From Candidatus Thorarchaeota archaeon (GTDB taxonomy: Archaea > Asgardarchaeota > Thorarchaeia > Thorarchaeales > Thorarchaeaceae): 12,080 bases of DNA. Position numbers and translations under genes: made by a program. Positions within the stretch are counted from its first letter, which is position 1, and the number at the start of each line of letters is the position of its first letter. The DNA lies in the NCBI GenBank assembly GCA_016841005.1, contig JAEORG010000143.1:1-12080 (forward strand), in the 5' to 3' direction. The notes beneath the pieces were generated by a model, which was given only the letters and a program-made list of their open reading frames with translations, was not told the origin of the DNA and made no database searches. Shown here in pieces: positions 5,304 through 12,080 of the stretch.

Positions 5304-6048
5304 GCAATCAGTTGCTGATTCACTCAGCCCAGACATTGAAAAATCCCTGGCTATGTCTATCACTTTGCAGTATACACAAGCTCGAAAATCTCACTTGTCC
5401 AGTAACTTTGAACAGGTATTGATACATGGTGGTAAATTCGTTGAAGCTGTCTTCCATCATTTAGAAAGTTTAGTAACTGGAATTGTACCCATAAAATTAG
5501 GAAGCATGAGGGACATAGCAAGAAACCTAGAAACTACAAAGGAAATTCCAGACTCTTTTAGAATCCATATTCCCAGATTATTGCTTACAGCTTATGGTTT
5601 CCGAAGTAAGGGTGATGGAGCACATTGGGTTCGTTATAAAGAAGCGAAATCACATGAAGCTGAAATCGTTCTATCAATATTGAACTATGTGATGATAGAA
5701 CTAATCCATGATCCCGATAAGAACAACCCAACCGGTATTGAGAATCATCTTCTGAAACAATTTTGGGAAATAGTACCTCTCGTTCAATTCATTGATGGCA
5801 AGATATTCATCAATAATCCTAATATATCAGCACGAGAATCTCTTCTGCTTCTTTTATACTCTCATCCTTCCCAGAAGCTCAGTTTTGATGAAATCTGTTT
5901 TCACTTGGATGATTTCTCAAAAGCAAATATGAGAATCTCACTCAAGAGAGCAGCTGATATGAAACTGATTAGATGGGGTGAGAAATTTGTCACGCTCTCA
6001 CGACTTGGAGCTAGAACAGCTTTAGAAATAATGAGGAAGTATGCATGA
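5290..6048 (+). CDS. HEPN-like domain protein with C-terminal winged helix
   Basis: Numbering from the ATG at 5284, residues 20-142 are all-helical and resemble Abi/HEPN-type domains: a helix with HGGKFVEAVFHHLESL (48-63), then GFRSKGDGAHW (105-115), then a closing hydrophobic helix. R107 and H114 form an R-x6-H motif, the catalytic signature of HEPN ribonucleases (R-x4-6-H), although many relatives are inactive. Residues 182-252 show a winged-helix pattern (SFDEICFHLDDFSKANMRIS, then a wing and LSRLGARTALEIM). The likely role is RNA cleavage or RNA binding controlled by a DNA- or partner-binding module; this is inferred. ATG 5284 and ATG 5290 are both possible. I list 5290 because GAGG ends ten bases ahead and the same TGATAATGACG context surrounds ATG 273. 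It overlaps the previous gene by 14 bases and the next by four (ATGA). Confidence 0.8.
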   Translation: MTIDEQSVADSLSPDIEKSLAMSITLQYTQARKSHLSSNFEQVLIHGGKFVEAVFHHLESLVTGIVPIKLGSMRDIARNLETTKEIPDSFRIHIPRLLLTAYGFRSKGDGAHWVRYKEAKSHEAEIVLSILNYVMIELIHDPDKNNPTGIENHLLKQFWEIVPLVQFIDGKIFINNPNISARESLLLLLYSHPSQKLSFDEICFHLDDFSKANMRISLKRAADMKLIRWGEKFVTLSRLGARTALEIMRKYA

Positions 6049-6551
6049 CGATTAAGAAATACATAGTCAAATCAAAAACAAGTGAAGAATGCGTTTGTTT
6101 CATATGTAGTGAAAGGATCACCTCCGAAGAAAAAATTGAAGCGGCGGTTGAACGCAATCTGTATGCTGCAGCTCATGAAATCTGTTATCAAGCTCTTTTA
6201 GCATTAGTTACGAAGAACCAATCCTCAGCTCAATCAAGACAAATTGAACTTCTTGGTTTTATCGAAGAAATCGAAGGATATCCTGTACTTCTGCGACGTG
6301 ACTTTAAATCGAACATGCCATATGTATTAGGTTTCTTTGCATATCAAAGAGAAGTATCCTGTTATCCAAATGACCTCTCTAATTGGTTAGAAACAAATGG
6401 TGTAAAAATTTCTAATCCCTATGATTACATCAGAAAGTTAACCTTGGCTGGCAAGCTTGCCAGAATCCCGGATGGAGAAGGTAAGTTCCGTTACATCATA
6501 ACAAGAACAGGGTATGATCAAATCATTCAGATTTTGGCGGAGAACGAGTAG
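6045..6551 (+). CDS. Zinc-finger plus winged-helix protein
   Basis: This is a 168-residue protein of no family I can name. Near the N-terminus, C18-x2-C21 (CVCFICSERI) and H44-x2-C47 (AHEICY) form a plausible zinc-binding CxxC...HxxC set with a 22-residue spacer, like a small treble-clef or LIM-type finger. C16 is an extra nearby cysteine. Residues 96-165 carry a winged-helix pattern: LSNWLETNGVKI, helix NPYDYIRKLTLAGKLARI, a wing with DGEGKFRYIITRTG, and a final helix. The gene begins at an ATGA overlap with the HEPN gene stop, with GAGG eight bases upstream, so the products are probably made in fixed proportion. A finger plus winged helix suggests a scaffold or nucleic-acid adaptor in the operon's complex; the role is inferred. 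Confidence 0.8.
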   Translation: MTIKKYIVKSKTSEECVCFICSERITSEEKIEAAVERNLYAAAHEICYQALLALVTKNQSSAQSRQIELLGFIEEIEGYPVLLRRDFKSNMPYVLGFFAYQREVSCYPNDLSNWLETNGVKISNPYDYIRKLTLAGKLARIPDGEGKFRYIITRTGYDQIIQILAENE

Positions 6552-6552
6552 T

Positions 6553-7218
6553 ATGACTGAGAGAGTGACATGGATGCCCACTGCGGCAATAGCATTAGAA
6601 GATCAAGTAAAGATATTACGTTCATATGTTGCATTATCAAAAGAGGGACAATTGGAAGTTCACTATATGAAAGTAGTTGACGATACAAAACTCGCTAGAA
6701 CTCAGATTTCGGGAGTCAATGCCTTTTTCGTTTCTCTAGGCTTTCTGTCTTCAACAAAGAGAGGATATTACTCGCCAACTTCTTCTATTATACAATTTGT
6801 ATCCACTAAGCCTCCAACAAATCCATTTCCTTTCCTAGCTGATACTCTTAGGAACTCTCGTCTTTGGGATATGATAACGAACAAATTCGTGGTTTCCCAA
6901 CAGCAGAAAGTTGAAAAAAATGATATAGTGAGAATTATTCTCCGTTTGACTAGCAGCAACGAGAAATATCGTGCAGAATCAGCACTTGAGTGGTTCTTTC
7001 GTTCCAATCTTTTGAAGATTGTCAATCACGATGAGGTTGAGATTGTCCAATCAGAAACTCCAAACAATATGGTTACGCAGATACACAATCTGGATGTAGC
7101 AGAGGATCTAGTGCAGGTTCGAATAGATAATATTCTATGGGCAATTAATCGTGACTTATTGACAGAGTTCATTCTTAATAACGGTCAAAAGCTCTCACAT
7201 GAGTTTGTACTAGAGTGA
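6553..7218 (+). CDS. Protein with two predicted winged-helix domains, last gene of operon
   Basis: From ATG 6553 the product is 221 residues. The frame is open up to an ATG at 6514, but that would overlap the previous gene by 38 bases. ATG 6553 follows that gene's stop by one base and has GGAG ten bases upstream, so I prefer it. Residues 18-85 look like a winged helix (VKILRSYVALSKEGQ, TQISGVNAFFVSLGFLS, wing KRGYYSPTSSII). Residues 100-166 look like a second one (KNDIVRIILRL, ESALEWFFRSNLLKI, then strand DEVEIV). The last 45 residues are helical. No catalytic motif is visible. It ends 35 bases from the convergent giant gene. It probably acts with the other three operon products, but nothing in the sequence fixes its target. 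Confidence 0.8.
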   Translation: MTERVTWMPTAAIALEDQVKILRSYVALSKEGQLEVHYMKVVDDTKLARTQISGVNAFFVSLGFLSSTKRGYYSPTSSIIQFVSTKPPTNPFPFLADTLRNSRLWDMITNKFVVSQQQKVEKNDIVRIILRLTSSNEKYRAESALEWFFRSNLLKIVNHDEVEIVQSETPNNMVTQIHNLDVAEDLVQVRIDNILWAINRDLLTEFILNNGQKLSHEFVLE

Positions 7219-7225
7219 AGAAGAT

Positions 7226-7238
7226 TTCGCGATGCGAA
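7226..7238. terminator. Small hairpin between convergent genes
   Basis: TTCGC-GAT-GCGAA is a perfect five-base-pair inverted repeat in the 35-base gap between the operon and the giant gene. There is no T run next to it on either strand, so a terminator role is uncertain. Confidence 0.25.
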
Positions 7239-7253
7239 CAGCAAATCCTCTCC

Positions 7254-10200
7254 TCACTTCTTTCCGATAAATGCATCGTATTCCATAATCATTTCATTCA
7301 CTTTCACAAGTAATTCGTCATAGAATTGTATTCTGTTGATCTCCATATCAGATGAATATCGACTATCTATAATGCTTTCCAAGACCCCCTCCACATGCTC
7401 CAGTGCATCTTGAGCATTCATATCCTTTGATAATCTCAATAGAGGCCCCGAATAAACAGTATCTCCAGTTATATCCGATTTCATTGTCATAATAATTAGA
7501 TTAGATTCTTTGAAAATTGTGCATTCCAGCGTTTCTTCACTAAGCCTAAGAAACGACGATGGCGGTACTCTCTTCTCACAGAGATGTCTTGCAAATACAC
7601 TGCTTTCACGGAAAACAATCCTTTCATCATTTTCTGGAAATTGAATTCGAACACTGTAACGATTATCCCGAAGATAGATATTATTTGTCTTCAATATATC
7701 TCCAATCTCAGTATCTGTAAGTCCAATCCCCAGAATAGATGAAATTGCATCTTGTTCATCATCATGCTTATTCTTAAGAACCCAGCAGGATGTATGATTC
7801 TCGCCTATACCGAGCCAAATTGGACATTGATGAACATCATGTTTGATTTTAAGATTGATACTGATAGTTGCGCTCCGGATTAGATTTCTTGCAGTTCTTG
7901 GCAAGGTGATTTTTGTTGAAATAAAGGGCTTTTTACTTTCAACATATGGCTTTATTAGGTCTAGACTATTATAGTGGATGTCTACATAAGGATTCCAAGT
8001 GTATTGGCTGTTGTCTTCATCATTTACAACCACCGGTGAACCTGTAGTTATAGGCAATCTTAGAAAATCCACAAGTTCTTGAGTTCTCTCAAAGACTACT
8101 GTTTCAAAGACATTCCTGCCCTCTGTTTCAGAAGAATGAAGGGTCACAACATAAGTTTCATTATCTATACTCAACGAGCACTCTGCACCAATACAAGAAG
8201 AGGCTAATTCTTGTATTCGAATCAAATTAGATGCTACCAACTTAGAAACATCAATTTTCTTTAAAACTGCAAATGATTCAGATATTGAGTTCATTGTTGA
8301 TGCTGGATGAACTCTAACTCCTCTAATCCATTGAATCTCTTCAGATCCACTCTGAATGATGTCAATCTTTCCTATTTTTCTCCAATCATCTCCACCCCAG
8401 ATCCATATAGTCGAACCATCCGATGAATCAGTCACTGCAATATCCTCGTACTCCAAAGGATTTCTTGCCTGTCTGGCGCTAGCTGCAAGTATATCATTAC
8501 GATTTGTTGACCATAGGAATCGGTCTGTTTGATTTATTGGATTGATATTATGCCACATCCCTGAGAGCGTTTCTGAACTCCTGAACCTTTTTTGAAAGAC
8601 CATCCAATAGTCATACCCTCCCTCATCCCCTTCTGCAACTAAAATTCGACCGTATCGGATATTGAGCGCCTTTGGGACTGGAATCTCCTGTAGGGTACCG
8701 GCTCGTATCACCAAATCGGACCAAATCTTTGCAAGGTCGAAGGCGGATTTTCCAACAGCGTCAGCACGCTCGTAGTCGATAGAAAATCCCAACTGAAGCA
8801 ATTGCCATGTCTTCAGGGTGGACCAGGTACGCGTCAGGTTGCCGCTGATAGTTGTAGGTCGTTGATATTTCATATAGAGAAGCAGCAGGAAGAGGTAATT
8901 ACCAGTATCAAGATGCAGTTGTGGATTCTCTTCGAATGCTTCATTCAACGCTGCTTTAGCATATTGTGAAAGGCCATCCGGTAACATTTTTTCTCTGGGC
9001 CACATCATCTGCTCCCATAGCTCTGCAGAAATAAGATGGGTCTTCAAGAACTCTGATATTGCTCGTGTACTCCTCTGTTCCTCGCATCTTTCGAGAGCTC
9101 CTCTCAGTCCTCTAAGAAACGATTTCCATTCATCTGACAACTCAAAATCTTTCATCAACTTCAGACCGTTATAGATGCGGTCTTTCTCAAGTCGGTATGC
9201 ACGAGTGATATCCAAACTATCAATCACAAGACAGGACTCAGCGGGTGGGTGGTAGTTCCGAGCAATCGATTGAACTCTCCAGATGTAAGAACGATATTGT
9301 CGACAGCTTGTGACTCTGGCAGTGGCTATAGATGATTTCACGAATCCACGCTTTCCTCTCACTCCATCTGGTCGTGGACGGAATGTTAACAGCGGCGTTC
9401 TAAGAATCCCTATTCTCTCAGCAGCTGCTATGGCCATTCTCTCAACACACAGAAGTGGTACCTCTTCTCCGCTGGGATCCGCGGACGCCAGTTCTGGAAT
9501 CTTCATTGTGAGGTCTAGCGCTTTCTCCAGAAGATCATCTCTCAATAGAGCGGAGGTGTATACATCATCCTTTGATACACTCTGTCGCCCTCGTTGCATT
9601 CCAGTAGTAACTCCGCGTTCACCAGTATCTCGTTGGTTCCAGAACCGTGATGACCAACCGCAGAGGGTTGGCACCTCAACAATGTGTGAAACTATCTTCT
9701 CAGAGTCTTGCTCGATAATGACCCTGAGCTCATCCAATATGGGTGTTGCCTGACCAGTAGCATATGGACGTGTGGGCAAGTTCCAGATGACTTTCTTCAC
9801 TTTTCCGTAGAATGGTGAATGCTCGGAGAATGGAATCACCTTCTTACGCTGATAGATACTAGAGATCGCCTCTTCCCCTCGCGGCCGTTCAAACCACAGG
9901 ACTTTGTTCGCAAACCCTGTAAGGTCCTCAACCAAGAGGCGCTTACACTCGCGAAGAGCTGAACGAAGTCTGTCAGGGGTACTACTCTCCAGCATCTCCC
10001 ACCCTGAAACCACAATCATAGAGTCACTCTTCACTTCTTGAAATCCTGCAAGGATTGACCTCAATGTGGGCATTTTGCCTCCATTGAACAGGAACGATTG
10101 GAACATTCCATATGCATCGACGATTTCCACATGGTTGAAGAGATTCTGGATCTGAGACCGGTGTTCGTCTAACCGCAATCTCGTCTTAGCAAGTTGTCGT

Positions 10201-12080
10201 GCCCCAAAGTCCCCTGAGATGTCGATCCAGGCAATCCGTCCAATGCTCACTCCATCAGATATCAATTGAATATACTCAAGCCCGTGCCAGTACTTTGCAA
10301 TCCATGCAGCGGAGGGTCCAGACCGTGAACCTGAGGGAACACTACAATAGAGGATCAAGTTGCTCTCGCTGTTCAACCCGCAATCAGAGTCTTCCCTATC
10401 TACAGGCTCCCCCTGTTCTTGGAGCATCACCTTCTGTCTATGATTAACACTATGAACGATAAGCGTGAGTCGCAGTGGATCGTTGCTATACTCATCAAGG
10501 CTCACAACGAGCTTCTCGCCAACATGCGGAGTGAGGTTTCCTAGGTAGTCCTTGAACAGGGTACTAATCAGTCTGAAGAGACCTCTCTGTATAGAACCAC
10601 TGTCCTGTGCGACATCTGCAACTATTGTTCCAGTGACAGGAATCGGAGCTGTTTCTTCCCCAGTCAAACGTACGTACTCGGTATGCAGGCCACCTGCATA
10701 GCCATCTATCTGTATTCTCTCATCTCTTTTGGGTGTCTGAGCTACCACGTCCCCCCATTCATCCGTCGTGAAACCACGTCGCTTGAGTTGTATCTTGGGA
10801 ACAGAGATAATGCCGTGTCTCTTTGACGTGCGCCTCTCCTTCTCAATCCACCAGTCAAAGGCAGTCTTTGACTTGATGTCAAACACAGCAATCGGCTGCC
10901 AAACAGCCATCTGCTTCCGCGTCTTTGGATTGTCCCTCAGATGTCTTCTGAAGATGACCAGATCCGCTCTTCCTTCTCCAAGGTTAGTTCTCAGGGGTAA
11001 CTCAGCGACCACAAGGAAGTCTTCACCTGCTCGAGCGAACTTGTCGCCCTCGAGAATGACCGAACGGGCATCATATGGCTGAGGTAGGCCCATGGTCAAG
11101 ATTCGATGAAGTCTAATCCCGTACCATCTCGCTCTCTTGGCCGCTTCTGCCTGCAACCAGTGTGCATCTCTGTCGCGCAGTATCTCCCTGTCACAGAGGT
11201 TTCTCAGGTATTCGCCCCACTGCTCTCCGTTCTCCTCCTCATCAGCATCCTTCAATCTGATTGACTCATCAAGGAACAGTGAGACCCCCAGAGGTTCGTA
11301 GCCCTCACCAATCTGCTCGGTGACCGTGCGTGGACGCCCGTTCTTGGTTCCGTAGAGGGCCTCAATCTCTCTCACTATCTCTCGCAGGACTTTGTCTGCA
11401 TCAGGCAGCTCATCCTGCTCCTGTTTCTTTCTCCTGCGTTTGAATCCCCATCGTCCGCTCTCTCCTGAAGTGTAGAGATACTCAAGGAAAGGCGAGAGGC
11501 GATAGATGAGGAGGTTGATGTATCTTCGCGCCTCATTCATGGGAACATCGTTCAGGAAGCACTTCCTGCACAGCTCGAACACATGAGACCGTATCATGTC
11601 GACAAAGTCCATCTCGGGCAGGGTCGCATGGGCCACCTGCACCTGAGGGTAGGTTTCATCACCTTCGTAACCATATATAATGGACTTTCCCTCTCTTCCC
11701 AGAATCTTTGGCATTGGGAGCTGAAAGTGGGTCACTGCAAAATTGCGCATCTCGGCTCCCGCCATGTTGAACAGGCGGTTCAAGCGCCCGATCTTTCCCT
11801 TTCGTTCGTTCTGTACTCGTCTGTGTTCCTTATTTCCATACCTGGCAGTGGTTTCCCAGATCATCTTCAGAAAGTTGGCACGCATATGCTTCTCTTTGCT
11901 CGTTATCTTTGAGAAGTTGCGGTCTCCATTCTGCTTGCTCTTCTCCCACTCATCTTGTGCTTCGACAAATAGATTCTGCGTCTTCTCATAGATATCCTGA
12001 AGATTTGCAGTGGCTCGGTCTCTCAGCAGATCCCTCAGTGCGGAGAGGCCTATGAGGTACGCTCTGGCCAAGGTTCTTGC
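7254..12080 (-). CDS. Giant protein with PD-(D/E)XK nuclease-like core and degenerate RecA-like fold (5' end outside window)
   Basis: The frame is open from the right edge to a TAA at 7254-7256, giving at least 1608 codons. The TTG at 12071 is merely the first start-like codon, and the true start lies beyond the window. Numbering from that TTG: residues 1-110 are basic and helical. A nuclease core lies around 345-435, with E357 in VVAELPL, D370 in GEGRADLVIF, and D398-x-K400 in IAVFDIKSKTAF, the expected PD-(D/E)XK arrangement. Residues 571-730 resemble a RecA/Rad55 fold: strand plus loop LILYCSVPSGSRSGPSAAW where the P-loop should be, then IAWIDISGDFGARQLA (like the Rad51 IDTEGTF segment), VEIVDAYGMFQSF, and SMIVVSGWEML at the Walker B position. 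The P-loop lacks GK[ST], so ATP hydrolysis is doubtful. Residues 870-1120 are helical, and 1130-1605 are strand-rich and unassigned. A role in DNA cleavage for defence or repair is inferred. A partner gene may lie upstream of the window. Confidence 0.88.
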   Translation of the reverse strand, partial: ARTLARAYLIGLSALRDLLRDRATANLQDIYEKTQNLFVEAQDEWEKSKQNGDRNFSKITSKEKHMRANFLKMIWETTARYGNKEHRRVQNERKGKIGRLNRLFNMAGAEMRNFAVTHFQLPMPKILGREGKSIIYGYEGDETYPQVQVAHATLPEMDFVDMIRSHVFELCRKCFLNDVPMNEARRYINLLIYRLSPFLEYLYTSGESGRWGFKRRRKKQEQDELPDADKVLREIVREIEALYGTKNGRPRTVTEQIGEGYEPLGVSLFLDESIRLKDADEEENGEQWGEYLRNLCDREILRDRDAHWLQAEAAKRARWYGIRLHRILTMGLPQPYDARSVILEGDKFARAGEDFLVVAELPLRTNLGEGRADLVIFRRHLRDNPKTRKQMAVWQPIAVFDIKSKTAFDWWIEKERRTSKRHGIISVPKIQLKRRGFTTDEWGDVVAQTPKRDERIQIDGYAGGLHTEYVRLTGEETAPIPVTGTIVADVAQDSGSIQRGLFRLISTLFKDYLGNLTPHVGEKLVVSLDEYSNDPLRLTLIVHSVNHRQKVMLQEQGEPVDREDSDCGLNSESNLILYCSVPSGSRSGPSAAWIAKYWHGLEYIQLISDGVSIGRIAWIDISGDFGARQLAKTRLRLDEHRSQIQNLFNHVEIVDAYGMFQSFLFNGGKMPTLRSILAGFQEVKSDSMIVVSGWEMLESSTPDRLRSALRECKRLLVEDLTGFANKVLWFERPRGEEAISSIYQRKKVIPFSEHSPFYGKVKKVIWNLPTRPYATGQATPILDELRVIIEQDSEKIVSHIVEVPTLCGWSSRFWNQRDTGERGVTTGMQRGRQSVSKDDVYTSALLRDDLLEKALDLTMKIPELASADPSGEEVPLLCVERMAIAAAERIGILRTPLLTFRPRPDGVRGKRGFVKSSIATARVTSCRQYRSYIWRVQSIARNYHPPAESCLVIDSLDITRAYRLEKDRIYNGLKLMKDFELSDEWKSFLRGLRGALERCEEQRSTRAISEFLKTHLISAELWEQMMWPREKMLPDGLSQYAKAALNEAFEENPQLHLDTGNYLFLLLLYMKYQRPTTISGNLTRTWSTLKTWQLLQLGFSIDYERADAVGKSAFDLAKIWSDLVIRAGTLQEIPVPKALNIRYGRILVAEGDEGGYDYWMVFQKRFRSSETLSGMWHNINPINQTDRFLWSTNRNDILAASARQARNPLEYEDIAVTDSSDGSTIWIWGGDDWRKIGKIDIIQSGSEEIQWIRGVRVHPASTMNSISESFAVLKKIDVSKLVASNLIRIQELASSCIGAECSLSIDNETYVVTLHSSETEGRNVFETVVFERTQELVDFLRLPITTGSPVVVNDEDNSQYTWNPYVDIHYNSLDLIKPYVESKKPFISTKITLPRTARNLIRSATISINLKIKHDVHQCPIWLGIGENHTSCWVLKNKHDDEQDAISSILGIGLTDTEIGDILKTNNIYLRDNRYSVRIQFPENDERIVFRESSVFARHLCEKRVPPSSFLRLSEETLECTIFKESNLIIMTMKSDITGDTVYSGPLLRLSKDMNAQDALEHVEGVLESIIDSRYSSDMEINRIQFYDELLVKVNEMIMEYDAFIGKK

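Noticed and set aside
9310..9753. 147-codon plus-strand open frame
   Set aside because: It lies entirely opposite the giant gene in its GC-richer part, has no ribosome site seen, and reads as an antisense shadow rich in Ser, Arg and Pro.
11583..11991. Overlapping plus-strand open frames near the right edge
   Set aside because: They are opposite the giant gene and overlap each other in different frames, as expected of shadows.

Overview
The window looks archaeal. Several genes are preceded by TATA-box-like elements about 60-70 bases upstream (for example around 3930-3937 on the minus strand), some starts have AGGAGGT-type ribosome binding sites, and winged-helix proteins and a Rad55/RecA-like fold are typical of archaeal accessory DNA. 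An Asgard (Thorarchaeia-like) source is my guess from the overall style and cannot be proven here. No tRNA, rRNA, transposase, integrase or CRISPR array was seen.

Layout from left to right. Bases 2-139 may be the tail of a gene cut by the window edge. A two-transmembrane protein of unknown family (261-1382, +) faces a convergent two-gene module on the minus strand. That module is an ABC/OLD-like (AAA15/DUF3696-type) ATPase with an N-terminal winged helix (1920-3866), followed with almost no gap by a PIN-domain nuclease (1408-1914). An AT-rich intergenic region of nearly 1 kb follows (3867-4832). It holds a divergent promoter area, a possible 37-residue ORF with a near-ideal ribosome binding site, several hairpins, and two copies of a 76-base repeat. 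Most differences between the two copies keep the pairing of a predicted RNA hairpin.

Downstream lies a tight four-gene plus-strand operon (4833-7218). All four products carry winged-helix domains. The second adds a HEPN-like domain with an R-x6-H motif, and the third adds a CxxC...HxxC zinc-binding motif. This operon converges on a giant minus-strand gene that runs off the right edge (7254 to beyond 12080, at least 1608 codons). The giant product contains a clear PD-(D/E)XK nuclease-like core and, further on, what looks like a RecA/Rad55-like fold whose P-loop has lost the canonical GK[ST].

The right part of the giant gene is about 50-55% G+C in samples. Its C-terminal third and the genes to its left are nearer 38-45%, and the intergenic region falls to about 23%. 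The window therefore looks like an AT-rich accessory, probably defence-related, island that meets more GC-rich DNA inside the giant gene. How the parts cooperate is inference. ATPase plus PIN, HEPN plus winged helices, and the giant nuclease would fit three nucleic-acid-targeting modules sitting together, with the repeat RNA as a possible partner or regulator of the HEPN operon.
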